Of a stretch of 64,000 nucleotides of DNA, positions 1 to 8,469 are shown in pieces (position 1 is the first letter of the stretch; each line of letters starts with the position of its first letter). Under the pieces are notes generated by a model. That model was given only the letters and a program-made list of their open reading frames with translations. It ran no database searches and was not told where the DNA came from. The translations under genes were made by a program, and so were the position numbers. Origin of the DNA: Halomonas socia (GTDB lineage Bacteria; Pseudomonadota; Gammaproteobacteria; Pseudomonadales; Halomonadaceae); NCBI RefSeq assembly GCF_010977575.1, contig NZ_CP048812.1, positions 2,604,001 through 2,668,000 on the forward strand. The letters run 5' to 3'.

Positions 1-137
1 TCGAAGAACTCCTCCACGCACCAGAAGCAGCCGCCAGCGAAGACCGCCTCGGCGGACGATTGGTTGGCCTCTTCGGCATGGGCAGCGAGTGGCAGCAGGG
101 CGAGCAGGGCATAGCGAAGCGGACGAATCGATGGCAT
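1..137 (-). CDS. msrA: Peptide-methionine (S)-S-oxide reductase MsrA, periplasmic, 5' end only
   Basis: Only the first 45 codons lie in the window; the gene runs off the left edge. They encode a short basic start, a hydrophobic stretch ending in AAHA (a typical signal peptide), and then the MsrA active-site motif GCFWCVE, whose first Cys is the catalytic residue in this family. MsrA reduces the S-epimer of methionine sulfoxide in oxidised proteins. The signal peptide implies that this copy works in the periplasm rather than the cytosol. The gene is divergent from the membrane-flavoprotein gene that follows. Identification rests on the short motif and the signal peptide, so the rest of the protein, including any fused MsrB domain, cannot be judged. 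Confidence 0.85.
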   Translation of the reverse strand, partial: MPSIRPLRYALLALLPLAAHAEEANQSSAEAVFAGGCFWCVEEFF

Positions 138-217
138 GGTAATTGGCCGGTTACGGGGCGATGCCTGCTTTGATGGTAAGGCGGCGCGGCGGTTCCCCTG
201 AGCATGGAGAGGTGAGC

Positions 218-2410
218 TTGGCACAACGACGACTGTGGATCCTGGCCGGCATTGCACTGCTGGTGGCGGTGTTCTTTGTCAGCGGCGCGCACCAGTGGCT
301 GACCCTCGACAACCTCAAGGCCAACCAGGTCGAGTTCCAGCGCTGGTTCGGCGAGCGGCCGCTGCTGGTCGGCGGCGGGTTCTTCCTGGTCTATACGCTG
401 ATGGCCGGGCTCTCACTGCCCGGGGCGACGCTGTTGACGCTGCTCGGCGGGGCGCTGTTCGGCTTCGGCTGGGGGCTGTTGATCATCTCCTTCGCCAGTA
501 CCCTGGGCGCGACCCTGGCCTTCCTGATCGCGCGGACCCTGGCCCGCGGCCTGCTGGAGCGACGCTTCGCCGACCAGCTCGACAGCATCAACCGCGGCAT
601 CCAGCGCGAAGGCGCGCTGTATCTGTTCACCCTGCGCCTGATTCCGCTGTTCCCGTTCTTCGTCATCAACCTGGTGATGGGACTGACGCGGATGAAGGTG
701 GCGACCTTCTACTGGGTCAGCCAACTGGGCATGCTGCCCGGCACGGCGGTGTTTGTGAATGCCGGCCGCGAGCTCGGCAGCCTCGAGTCGCTGGGCGGCA
801 TCCTGTCGCCGACGTTGATCGTGTCGTTCGTGCTGATCGGACTGTTTCCGCTGCTGGCACGCTTCACGGTGGAGGCCATCAAGCGTCGCCGGCTGGCCAA
901 GGCATACCACCGGCCGCGCAGCTTCGACTACGACATCGTGGTGATCGGCGCCGGCTCGGCGGGACTGGTGGCGAGCTATATCGCCGCGGCGGTCAAGGCG
1001 CGGGTGGCGCTGGTGGAGCGCGATGCCATGGGTGGCGACTGCCTGAATACCGGCTGCGTACCCTCCAAGGCGCTGATTCGTGCCGCCCGCGCCGCCCATG
1101 AGGCACGCCGGGCCAAGCGCTTCGGGGTCCATCTCGGCGAGCCCGACATCGATTTTCACGGCGTCATGGCGCATGTCCACGAGGCCGTCGCCAAGGTCGC
1201 GCCCCACGACAGTCCGGCCCGCTATCGTGGTCTGGGCGTGGATGTGGTGCACGGCGCGGCGCATCTGCAGACGCCCTGGGAGGTGCGCGTCGGCGAGCGG
1301 GTGCTGACCAGCCGCCATGTGATCATCGCCAGCGGTGCGCGACCGCGGGTGCTGCCGCTGCCGGGCATCGCCGCCGACGAGATGCTGACCTCCGACAACC
1401 TGTGGCAGCTCGAACGGCTGCCCGAGCGGCTGGTGGTGATCGGCGGCGGGCCGATCGGCTGCGAACTGGGCCAGAGCTTCGCGCGGCTGGGTAGCCGGGT
1501 AAACCTGGTGGAAGAGGCCGCACAGCTGCTGCCGCGGGAGGACCGCGACGTCGCCGCGGCGCTCGAGGCCGGGCTGCGCGAGGAGGGCGTGGCCTTGCAC
1601 CTGGGCTGCCGCGCAGTGGCGGTGGAGCCTGGCCCCAGTCACGCCGACCGCGGCAAGGTGCTGGTCATCGAGCGCGGCGACGGCAGTCAGGCACGCATCG
1701 TCTTCGACCGCCTGCTGATGGCGGTGGGGCGCGAGGCCAATGTGACGGGGTTGGGACTGGAGGCGCTGGGTATTGCCACCCGCGCCAACGGCACCCTCGA
1801 CGTCGACGAGACCCTGCGCAGCGTACACCCCAATATCTGGGCCTGCGGCGATGTGGTGGGGCCCTACCAACTGACCCACGCCAGCGCCCACCAAGCCTGG
1901 CACGCCACGGTCAATGCGCTGTTCGGCGAGGTCAAGCGCTTTGCGGTCAGCTACCGGGCGCTGCCGGCGGTGACCTTCAGCGACCCCGAGGTGGCGCGGG
2001 TCGGGCTCAGCGAGCGCGAGGCCTCGGCGCGCGGTGTGGAGTACGAGCTGACCCGCTACGAACTCGGCGAGCTGGACCGCGCCATCGCCGACGGCCACGA
2101 CCGCGGCTTCGTCAAGGTGCTGACGGTGCCCGGCAAGGATCGTATCCTCGGCGCCTGTGTGGTCGGCCACGGCGCCGGCGAGCTGCTCGCCACCTTCACC
2201 TTGGCGATGACCCGCAATATCGGCCTCAACAAGCTGCTGGCGACGATTCACCCCTACCCGAGCTATTCGGAGGCGGCCAAGGCCAGCGCCGGTCAGTGGA
2301 AGAATGCCCACAAGCCCGAGCGTGTGCTCGAGTGGCTGGCGCGCTACTTCCGCTGGCGGCGGCGCAGCGGCCGCCTGCACCTGATCGACACCCATGAGGA
2401 GCCGCGCTGA
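218..2410 (+). CDS. TVP38/DedA-like membrane domain fused to a mercuric-reductase-like FAD disulfide oxidoreductase
   Basis: This is a two-part protein of 730 residues. Residues 1 to about 215 are hydrophobic with several membrane segments and resemble the SNARE-associated/TVP38 (VTT) family. From about residue 240 there is a complete pyridine-nucleotide disulfide oxidoreductase: a GxGxxG FAD site near 244, the redox pair GGDCLNTGC (Cys275 and Cys280), a second nucleotide site (VVIGGGPIG), the ACGD motif and the dimerisation domain with HPYPSYSEA. It resembles MerA and LpdA, but lacks the N-terminal metal-binding domain and the C-terminal Cys pair that mercury reduction needs, so the substrate is unknown. 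The start is a TTG (GTG at 212 is possible) behind GGAGAG; the reading frame is open further upstream without a better signal. The stop overlaps the next start by one base. Confidence 0.8.
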   Translation: MAQRRLWILAGIALLVAVFFVSGAHQWLTLDNLKANQVEFQRWFGERPLLVGGGFFLVYTLMAGLSLPGATLLTLLGGALFGFGWGLLIISFASTLGATLAFLIARTLARGLLERRFADQLDSINRGIQREGALYLFTLRLIPLFPFFVINLVMGLTRMKVATFYWVSQLGMLPGTAVFVNAGRELGSLESLGGILSPTLIVSFVLIGLFPLLARFTVEAIKRRRLAKAYHRPRSFDYDIVVIGAGSAGLVASYIAAAVKARVALVERDAMGGDCLNTGCVPSKALIRAARAAHEARRAKRFGVHLGEPDIDFHGVMAHVHEAVAKVAPHDSPARYRGLGVDVVHGAAHLQTPWEVRVGERVLTSRHVIIASGARPRVLPLPGIAADEMLTSDNLWQLERLPERLVVIGGGPIGCELGQSFARLGSRVNLVEEAAQLLPREDRDVAAALEAGLREEGVALHLGCRAVAVEPGPSHADRGKVLVIERGDGSQARIVFDRLLMAVGREANVTGLGLEALGIATRANGTLDVDETLRSVHPNIWACGDVVGPYQLTHASAHQAWHATVNALFGEVKRFAVSYRALPAVTFSDPEVARVGLSEREASARGVEYELTRYELGELDRAIADGHDRGFVKVLTVPGKDRILGACVVGHGAGELLATFTLAMTRNIGLNKLLATIHPYPSYSEAAKASAGQWKNAHKPERVLEWLARYFRWRRRSGRLHLIDTHEEPR

Positions 2411-3048
2411 TGCTCGACCGCTGGACCATGCCGTTGACCCAGGCCCCGCTCAGACGCCTCGCCGCCGCGGCGGCAAAGTGCAGGGTGAGTCCCGACCAGG
2501 TCAGCGTGGCGGCCTTCGCGGTGGGCATGCTGGCGCTGCCGTTGCTGGCGTTGGAGTGGTACCTGCCGGCGCTGGCGGCGATCCTGCTCAACCGCCTCGG
2601 CGATGGCCTGGACGGCGCCCTGGCGCGGCATACCGGCCGTACCAGCGACGCCGGCGGCTTTCTCGATATCGGCCTGGATTTCGTCTTCTACGCCGCAGTG
2701 GTGCTGGGCTTTGCGCTGGCCGATCCGGCGGCCAACGCTCTGGCCGCGGCGCTGCTGCTGTTCGCCTTCATCGGCACCGGCACCTCGTTCCTGGCCTTCG
2801 CGATCATGGCCACCAAGCACCGCCTCGAGCGGCCTCACTTCGAGTCCAAGGCCTTCTACTACCTGCACGGGCTCACCGAGGGCACCGAGACGCTGCTTGC
2901 CTTCGTGCTCTTCTGTCTGTTTCCCCAGTATTTTGCGCCGCTGGCCACGCTGTTCGCGGTGGCCTGCCTGATCACCACCGCGACCCGTCTGTGGGGCGGC
3001 TATCGCACCCTGCGCGCCCAAGCGTCTCAGCACGAGGCGAACAGCTGA
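2410..3048 (+). CDS. CDP-alcohol phosphatidyltransferase family membrane protein
   Basis: The 212-residue protein carries the full family signature: DGALAR, eight residues, G, three residues, D, three residues, D (within GGFLDIGLD, roughly residues 67-90). These acidic residues bind the metal ions that activate the CDP-alcohol donor. Several hydrophobic segments follow, as in membrane-embedded phospholipid synthases. The acceptor alcohol cannot be read from the sequence, and the protein is not clearly PgsA or PssA. Its ATG shares a base with the stop of the preceding fusion gene, so the two are probably co-translated and may act in the same membrane process. Its 3' end overlaps the convergent nikE-like gene by 22 bases. 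Confidence 0.85.
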   Translation: MLDRWTMPLTQAPLRRLAAAAAKCRVSPDQVSVAAFAVGMLALPLLALEWYLPALAAILLNRLGDGLDGALARHTGRTSDAGGFLDIGLDFVFYAAVVLGFALADPAANALAAALLLFAFIGTGTSFLAFAIMATKHRLERPHFESKAFYYLHGLTEGTETLLAFVLFCLFPQYFAPLATLFAVACLITTATRLWGGYRTLRAQASQHEANS

Positions 3049-3644
3049 CCCTGCTCCAGCCGCACTCGGCGCTGGCAGAGCCGCTGCAGCAGCGCCGGGT
3101 CGTGGCCGATCACCAGTACCCCCAGGCGTCGATCCTCGGCCTCCTCGCGCAGCACTTGCCATAGCGCCGCCTGGGTGATGGCGTCGAGCATCGAGGAGAT
3201 CTCGTCGGCGATCAGGTAGCGCACCCCGGGCGCCAGGCCGCGCAGTACCACCACCCGTTGCAGCTCGCCGCCGGACAGCTCGTGGGGGTAGCGCTCGAGC
3301 CAGGCGTCGTCGATGCCGAAGCGCTGGCGCTGCGCGGCGCTCGGCGACCAAGCCTCATTCAGCACGCGGCCGATGCGCCAGCGCGGATTGACCGCCATCA
3401 CCGGCACCTGGGGCAGCCACTGCACCGGGTGCAGGCCGCGCCGCGGCAGCGCCTCGCCGTCGAGCCGCAGGCTGCCGCGCCGGGGGGCGAGATGCCCGGC
3501 CAGCACCTGCCCGAGGGTCGACTTGCCGGATCCCGAGGCGCCGCTGAGGCCGAGCCACTCCCCCGGCGCCAGCCGCAGCGACACCCCGCGCAGCACGCTC
3601 TCGTCGTGCCGATAGCCGAGGGTGATGTCGCAGGCTTCAAGCAA
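3027..3644 (-). CDS. nikE: Nickel/peptide-type ABC transporter ATP-binding protein (NikE-like)
   Basis: This is an ATPase subunit of 205 residues with Walker A (GASGSGKST), signature LSGGELQR, Walker B (YLIADEIS) and a switch His (VIGHD). It is shorter than typical NikE/DppF proteins and lacks the C-terminal oligopeptide-transporter tail. The start is assigned to a TTG because AGGAGG lies nine bases upstream and because the TTG sits within the last codons of the preceding ATPase gene (eight-base overlap); the longer frame would only add an arginine-proline-rich shadow of that gene. It is the last of five co-directional transporter genes. The nickel assignment comes from the adjacent NikR gene and its operator, not from the ATPase itself. 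Confidence 0.8.
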   Translation of the reverse strand: MLEACDITLGYRHDESVLRGVSLRLAPGEWLGLSGASGSGKSTLGQVLAGHLAPRRGSLRLDGEALPRRGLHPVQWLPQVPVMAVNPRWRIGRVLNEAWSPSAAQRQRFGIDDAWLERYPHELSGGELQRVVVLRGLAPGVRYLIADEISSMLDAITQAALWQVLREEAEDRRLGVLVIGHDPALLQRLCQRRVRLEQGQLFASC

Positions 3645-4446
3645 ACTGGGCGGCCTCCTGCGCAGCGGGGCGGGCGAAGTCGTTGTCGGGCAGGGCCCGC
3701 CACAGCGCCCGGGCGTAGTCGCTGGCCAGCGCCTCGCCACGGCCGTGGAAGGCGCCGGCCGGCGCGGTCTCCAGGGTGGTGCCGGCGTGGAACACCGTGA
3801 CCCGGTCGGCGATGCGCAGCGCATGGCGCAGATCGTGGGTGATCAGCAGCACGCCCTTGCCGGCGTCGGCCAGCCGGCGCAACTGGTCGAGCACGCCATC
3901 GCGGTGCCGCGGGTCGAGGCCGACGCTGGGCTCATCGGCGATCAGCCACTCGGCGTCGCCGGCGGTGGCCATCGCCAGCAGCACTCGCCGCGCCATGCCG
4001 CCGGAGAGCTGGTGGGGGTAGCGCCGAGCGCTGTCGCCGACCAGGCCGAGTTCCGCAAGGGCGCGCTCGGCGGCTGCCCGTGGTGCGGCAGCGCCGGCAC
4101 GCTGTGCCGCCCAGGCGACCTGACGATGGCTGCGCACCAGCGGGTCCAGCGCCGCCAGCGATTGGGGAATCAGCGCCAGCTGCTGGCCGCGCAGCGCCGC
4201 CTGGCGTGCCGCGTCCAGCGGCTCGCCGTCGAGCCACAGCTCACCTCGGCGCCGGGTATTGCCGGGCAGTAGCCCGATCAGGGCCTGGGCCATCAGGCTC
4301 TTGCCGGCCCCGGAGGCACCCACCACCGCGTGTACCTCACCGCGGGTCAGCGTAAGCGATACATCGTGCAGGCAGGCGATCGTCTCGCTGTGCCATAGGC
4401 CGCGGTAGCACAGGAAGTCGAGGGCGAGCTGGCGGATCTCGAGCAT
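3637..4446 (-). CDS. nikD: Nickel/peptide-type ABC transporter ATP-binding protein (NikD-like)
   Basis: This is a 269-residue ABC ATPase with Walker A (GASGAGKSL), Q-loop, signature LSGGMARR, Walker B (WLIADEPS) and the switch His in LITHD. It pairs with the following, shorter ATPase, as NikD pairs with NikE to power the two membrane permeases. It begins 28 bases after the permease stop and overlaps the next gene. The family alone cannot tell nickel from dipeptide import; the linked NikR and its operator make nickel the better call. Confidence 0.82.
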   Translation of the reverse strand: MLEIRQLALDFLCYRGLWHSETIACLHDVSLTLTRGEVHAVVGASGAGKSLMAQALIGLLPGNTRRRGELWLDGEPLDAARQAALRGQQLALIPQSLAALDPLVRSHRQVAWAAQRAGAAAPRAAAERALAELGLVGDSARRYPHQLSGGMARRVLLAMATAGDAEWLIADEPSVGLDPRHRDGVLDQLRRLADAGKGVLLITHDLRHALRIADRVTVFHAGTTLETAPAGAFHGRGEALASDYARALWRALPDNDFARPAAQEAAQFA

Positions 4447-4474
4447 GGTCAGGCTCCGCTTGATGCGGTCGGGG

Positions 4475-5332
4475 TCATTGCTGGGCCTCGCGGGGGGGGA
4501 GCAGCCGCCGCAGGGCGTTACCCAAGCGGTCGAAGGCCAGCACCAGAAGCAGCAGGCCGAGTCCGGGGAAGACGCCCAGCCACCAGTAGCCGGCGCTGAG
4601 ATAGCGCAGCGACTCGGCGAGCAGCACGCCGATGGCGGGCTGGCCCGGAGAGAGGCCGAAGCCGAGAAAGGTCAGCGTCGCCTCGTGGAGGATCGCATGG
4701 GGAAACAACAGCAGGCCGCCGACCAGGCAGTGGGGCAGCAGCGCCGGCAGCAGATGATGGCGGATGATGTAGCCGCGGGACTTGCCGAAGCGACGCGACA
4801 GGCGCACGTAGTCGGCCTGCCTTAGCTGCAGCAGCTCGGCGCGCAGCACCCGGGTCAGACTCGGCCAGTGGGTCAGCGCCACGGCGATGATCACCGCCTG
4901 GGTGCCGCCGCCCAGGGCGAAGGCGATCAGGATCAGCAGGATCAGATGCGGCAGCCCCAGCACGCTGTCGACCAGCAGCCCTACGGCGACATCGGCGCGC
5001 GGCCCGAGGCACGCCAGGGCCGCCAGACCCAGCGCGACCAGGGTGCCGAGCAGCGCCGCCGCGGTACCCACCCACAGGCTCAGGGTGAGGCCCTGCAGGG
5101 TGCGTGCGAGCAGGTCGCGGCCGAGCACGTCGGTGCCGAACCAGTGATCGGTTACAGGCGCCTGCAGTCGGGCCTGGAAGTCGCTGGCAGTGGCCCGTTC
5201 GGCGAGCGTGGGCTGGGCGATCAGCAGCGCGACGAGTGCCACCAGCAGTGCCAGCGCCCCTAGCGCCAGGCCCAGACGCGGATTGCTGCGCAGGACCAGT
5301 CGCGATGTCTTGGCCTGTGCTGCGCCGCTCAC
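4475..5332 (-). CDS. nikC: ABC transporter permease (NikC/DppC-like)
   Basis: The 285-residue inner-membrane protein belongs to the binding-protein-dependent permease family. It has an N-terminal membrane anchor followed by the conserved periplasmic HWFGTDVLGRDLLAR stretch that marks DppC/NikC proteins. The cytoplasmic coupling loop (around ADYVRLSRRFGKSRGYIIRHHLLP) contacts the ATPases. The GTG start overlaps the stop of the other permease by four bases (GTGA). An open frame extends far upstream on this strand, but it is only the shadow of the neighbouring transporter genes. Confidence 0.85.
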   Translation of the reverse strand: MSGAAQAKTSRLVLRSNPRLGLALGALALLVALVALLIAQPTLAERATASDFQARLQAPVTDHWFGTDVLGRDLLARTLQGLTLSLWVGTAAALLGTLVALGLAALACLGPRADVAVGLLVDSVLGLPHLILLILIAFALGGGTQAVIIAVALTHWPSLTRVLRAELLQLRQADYVRLSRRFGKSRGYIIRHHLLPALLPHCLVGGLLLFPHAILHEATLTFLGFGLSPGQPAIGVLLAESLRYLSAGYWWLGVFPGLGLLLLVLAFDRLGNALRRLLPPREAQQ

Positions 5333-6303
5333 TGGCACACCACGCGCAGGCGCGGGTCGACCAGCCGGTAGAGGCTGTCGGCCAGGGCATTGCCGAGGCT
5401 GACGAACAGCGCGGTGAACAGCGCGATGGCCAGCAGCAGCGGCACGTCGCTGCGCAGGCCGGCCTCTACCGTGGCGCGGCCCAGGCCGGGATAGGCGAAC
5501 ACCTGCTCGACCAGCATGACTCCGCCGAACAGCTCGCCCAGTGAGGCAAACGCCAGCGTCAGCGCCGGCAGGCAGGCGTGCCGCGCGCCGTGGCGCCAAG
5601 CCACTTCGCGGCGGCTGGCGCCCTGGGCGAAGGCGTGCAGGGCGATTTCGGAACGCATCAGCTCGAGCATCCGCGCCCGAGTATGCAGGGTGATCTGGGC
5701 CACGCCGAGCAGCGACAGGGTCAGCGCCGGCAGCAGCAGATGGTGCAGGCGGGTGGCCAGGCCCAGTTCGTCGCGGGTCACCCCGGCGGGGCCGGCGCAG
5801 CATACCGGGGTCCAGCCCAGTGTCACCGAGAACAGCAGCAGCGCCAGGATCGCCAGCCAGAAGGTCGGCGTGGAGGCCAGGGTGTAGGCGTAGCGGCGGA
5901 TCCAGCGGTCTGCCCAGCCGTCTTCGCGGGTGCCGGCCACTACGCCGAGGATGAAGCCGAACAGGGTGGCGCCCAGCCAGGCGCTGGCCAGCAGCGGCAG
6001 CGAGGCCAGGAAGCGTGTGCCGATCACCTCGCCGACCGGGGCGTTGTAGACCCGGCTCCAGCCCAGTTCGCCGCGCATCAGGTTGCCCAGCCAGAGCCGA
6101 AACTGCTGCATTGCCGGCTGGTCTACGCCCCAGCGCTCGGCAATCAGCGTGCGCTGCTCGGGGCTGACCTGGGCCAGCTGCGGGCCGAGGTAGGCGTCTA
6201 CCGGGTCCACCGGCGAGGCCTGCATCAGGCCGAAGGCGGCCAGCGCCACTATTCCGAGCACGGCGCCCAGGCGCAGCAGCCGTCGGCCGAGCAGGCGAAT
6301 CAT
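5329..6303 (-). CDS. nikB: ABC transporter permease (NikB/DppB-like)
   Basis: The 324-residue protein begins with a membrane segment and the SPVDPVDAYLG region typical of DppB/NikB permeases, where DPxxAYLG precedes the periplasmic loop. It has about six hydrophobic segments and the coupling motif (RREVAWRHGARHACLP). It forms the heterodimeric channel with the downstream permease. The ATG chosen shares one base with the stop of the binding-protein gene; an ATG five codons further upstream lies inside that gene. Translational coupling with both neighbours is likely. Confidence 0.86.
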   Translation of the reverse strand: MIRLLGRRLLRLGAVLGIVALAAFGLMQASPVDPVDAYLGPQLAQVSPEQRTLIAERWGVDQPAMQQFRLWLGNLMRGELGWSRVYNAPVGEVIGTRFLASLPLLASAWLGATLFGFILGVVAGTREDGWADRWIRRYAYTLASTPTFWLAILALLLFSVTLGWTPVCCAGPAGVTRDELGLATRLHHLLLPALTLSLLGVAQITLHTRARMLELMRSEIALHAFAQGASRREVAWRHGARHACLPALTLAFASLGELFGGVMLVEQVFAYPGLGRATVEAGLRSDVPLLLAIALFTALFVSLGNALADSLYRLVDPRLRVVCQ

Positions 6304-7892
6304 CAGTCGCACTGCCACTGCCAGTCGAGCAGGTTGGCGGTGATCGGCCAGCCGTGACCGTGGGGAGCGACGCCCAGCTCACCGAGGTCGAGGCAGTCGT
6401 CGACGAAGTAGAGGTGCTCGAGATTGACCAGCCAGGCCCAGGCGGCGTCACCGCGTACGCCGTAGCCGTCTTCGCCGTCCCACTGGGCGGCTCGCCAATG
6501 GGGCAGCGAGGCGTCGAAGTTCGCGGCGCCCTGGGCCGCCTCGAGGTGGGCGTCGACGGCCGGGTTGGCATAGAAGCCGCTGTTGTAGTAATCCTGCCCG
6601 GCGTGCCGGCTGTGATAGAGGTAGTAGATCTCCTGAGGGCTGTGGCTGCCCCAGCCGAATAGGATGGCATCTTGATGCAGCGCCTCGCGGCGAATCTCGT
6701 CCCAGTGGCGGCCCGTCGGCTCGACCGCGATGCCCAGCGGGCGCAGCAGTTCGGCGACGCTCTCGGCGAGTAGCTGGCGGGTGGTGTCGCCGGCGGGATA
6801 GGTGAGGCGGAAGCGCGCCGCCTGGCCGTCGCGCTGGCGCAGGCCATCGTCCTGCATCTGCCAGCCCGCGGCGTCGAGTCGCTCGGCGGCGGCCTCCGGG
6901 TCGCCGTCGTCAAAGCGCTCGGCGGGATCGGTCCACGGCAGGCCGTCGGCGGGGCCGTAGGCCGGCTGCCCGAAGCCGTGCAGGGCGACCTCCACCAGCA
7001 GCTCGCGGTCGAGGGCAAGGTTGATCGCGTGGCGGATTGCCGGGTCGGCGGTGACGTCATTGCCGATCGGCGCGCCGCTTGCGTTGGTGTCGCCGCCGGC
7101 GCGCTGCATGGGGAACTGGATACCGCGGTTGTCGACGCTTTGCATGGCGACCCGACGCATGCCGGCGGGCGGTTGGGCGGCCAGCGCCGGCGCAATCGCG
7201 GCCAGCTGCAGGTCGCCGGCATTGGCGGCGGCCAGCGTGGTATCCTCGCCGGTGAAGCGGAACACCAGCCGTTCGAAGGGTGGTGTGTCGCCATAGTAGT
7301 GGGGGTTGCGTTCGACGATCAGCTGCTCGCCCTCCTGCCACTCCAGCAGTCGATAGGGGCCGGAGCCCAGCGGCGCGCGAGCGTAGCCGTCGTGGTAGCC
7401 GTTGTCGCGGTCGGCGTCGGGCACGATGCCCAGGGTGTAGAGGGTATCGACGAAGGTGATGCGTGGCTCTGTCAGGGTCAGCTGTACGCGGTGGTCGTCG
7501 AGGGCCTCGGCAGATTCGAGCACGCTGAGGTCGGCGCGCCCCCCGGCCCGGGCTGCAGCGTTGAAGGTGAAGGCTACGTCCACGGCGGTCAGCGGCGTGC
7601 CGTCGCTGAAGGTGGCGTCGTCGCGCAGCTGCAGGGTCCAGCGCAGGCGGTCGTCGGACAGCGACCAGTCGTGGGCCAACTCGGGCTGGGCGGCAAGCTC
7701 GGCATCGCGGCTCAGCAGCGTCGACTGGAACAGCGGATGGCCGTAATGGCCCCAACCCAGCAGCGGGTCGAAGCCGTCATCGGGTTCGCCGCCGATGGCC
7801 AGCACCAGCTGTGGCGGGGCACCGGCGGCCAGCGGGCTGAAGGCGATGACCAGCGTCGCGGCGGCGAGCCAGCGAAAACGCAATAGCGACAT
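6303..7892 (-). CDS. nikA: Periplasmic nickel/peptide-type substrate-binding protein (NikA-like, SBP family 5)
   Basis: This 529-residue protein has a signal peptide (hydrophobic core ending AAGA) and the family 5 solute-binding fold. Recognisable stretches include the early ELAHDWSLS region, DATFSDGTPLTAVDVAFTF, the APLGSGPYRL element and the late GWGSHSPQEIYYLYHS segment. It would capture the ligand in the periplasm and deliver it to the two permeases. It is the first gene of a five-gene operon transcribed leftwards and lies directly behind a NikR operator, which argues that the ligand is nickel or a nickel chelate. Peptide binding remains possible from the family alone. Confidence 0.82.
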   Translation of the reverse strand: MSLLRFRWLAAATLVIAFSPLAAGAPPQLVLAIGGEPDDGFDPLLGWGHYGHPLFQSTLLSRDAELAAQPELAHDWSLSDDRLRWTLQLRDDATFSDGTPLTAVDVAFTFNAAARAGGRADLSVLESAEALDDHRVQLTLTEPRITFVDTLYTLGIVPDADRDNGYHDGYARAPLGSGPYRLLEWQEGEQLIVERNPHYYGDTPPFERLVFRFTGEDTTLAAANAGDLQLAAIAPALAAQPPAGMRRVAMQSVDNRGIQFPMQRAGGDTNASGAPIGNDVTADPAIRHAINLALDRELLVEVALHGFGQPAYGPADGLPWTDPAERFDDGDPEAAAERLDAAGWQMQDDGLRQRDGQAARFRLTYPAGDTTRQLLAESVAELLRPLGIAVEPTGRHWDEIRREALHQDAILFGWGSHSPQEIYYLYHSRHAGQDYYNSGFYANPAVDAHLEAAQGAANFDASLPHWRAAQWDGEDGYGVRGDAAWAWLVNLEHLYFVDDCLDLGELGVAPHGHGWPITANLLDWQWQCD

Positions 7893-7933
7893 GATCGGAT
7901 CCAGGGCTTTTTTCTTACCCTAAAGTCGATGTC

Positions 7934-7961
7934 GTATGAAGTCTAGTCAATAACATCATAC
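7934..7961. promoter_or_regulatory. NikR operator between divergent nikA-like and nikR genes
   Basis: The half-sites GTATGA (7934-7939) and TCATAC (7956-7961) are perfect inverted repeats separated by exactly 16 bases. This matches the operator described for Escherichia coli NikR (GTATGA-N16-TCATAC). On the leftward strand a TTGACT hexamer (7950-7945) lies inside the spacer, so bound NikR would cover the probable -35 element of the transporter operon. The site is also 35 bases from the nikR start and could mediate autoregulation. Confidence 0.9.
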
Positions 7962-7995
7962 TCGCGGGGCGACCCACGCGAGCGAGGAGAGCGCA

Positions 7996-8412
7996 ATGCA
8001 GCGGGTAACGGTGACCTTGGACGATGCCCTGATGGCGGATCTGGATCGGCTGATCGCCCAGCGTGGCTATCAGAATCGCTCCGAGGCGATCCGCGACCTG
8101 GCGCGGGCGGGAATCAAGGAGACGGCGCTGGATGGCGACGCCGAGCAGCACTGCGTGGGAGCGCTGGTGTATGTCTACGATCATGCCGCGCGGGAGCTGG
8201 CCAAGCGTCTGACCCACCACTCCCACGCTCACCACCACCTGACCGTCTCGACCCTGCACGTGCATCTCGACCACCATAGCTGCCTGGAGGTGGCGGTGCT
8301 CAAGGGCCGCGGGCGGGAGGTGCAGGCGTTCGCCAGTGAGGTGATCGCCGAGCGCAGCGTGCGCCACGGACAGCTGGTGCTGGTGCCCCAGGGGGCCAAC
8401 GGCGAGACCTGA
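7996..8412 (+). CDS. nikR: Nickel-responsive transcriptional repressor NikR
   Basis: The 138-residue protein has an N-terminal ribbon-helix-helix DNA-binding domain (QRVTVTLDDAL... RSEAIRDLAR) and a C-terminal ACT-like domain. The four high-affinity nickel ligands known from E. coli NikR (His76, His87, His89, Cys95) are all present at His77, His88, His90 and Cys96 within TLHVHLDHHSC and the preceding His-rich loop. With nickel bound, it represses uptake genes. GAGGAG precedes the ATG. The gene is divergent from the transporter operon, with a consensus operator in the shared intergenic region. Confidence 0.95.
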   Translation: MQRVTVTLDDALMADLDRLIAQRGYQNRSEAIRDLARAGIKETALDGDAEQHCVGALVYVYDHAARELAKRLTHHSHAHHHLTVSTLHVHLDHHSCLEVAVLKGRGREVQAFASEVIAERSVRHGQLVLVPQGANGET

Positions 8413-8421
8413 AACGACGGC

Positions 8422-8442
8422 GGGGCAGCCGATGGCTGCCCC
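8422..8442. terminator. Hairpin between convergent nikR and slyD
   Basis: A perfect nine-base-pair stem (GGGGCAGCC/GGCTGCCCC) with a GAT loop lies ten bases after the nikR stop and 28 bases before the slyD stop. There is no clear run of T on either side, so it may act as a weak bidirectional terminator or as an mRNA 3' end stabiliser. Confidence 0.55.
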
Positions 8443-8469
8443 GCGTGTCGGGCCGAGCGTAGCGAGCGT

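Noticed and set aside
1030-1060. Calling the flavoprotein mercuric reductase (MerA)
   Set aside because: The redox pair matches MerA, but the C-terminal Cys pair and N-terminal metal-binding domain are missing, a membrane domain is fused instead, and no mer genes are nearby.
5333-7294. 939-codon frame that would extend nikC far upstream
   Set aside because: The upstream part is Thr/Pro/Arg/Ser-rich and overlaps nikA and nikB in another phase. The GTGA overlap with nikB gives a natural start at 5332.
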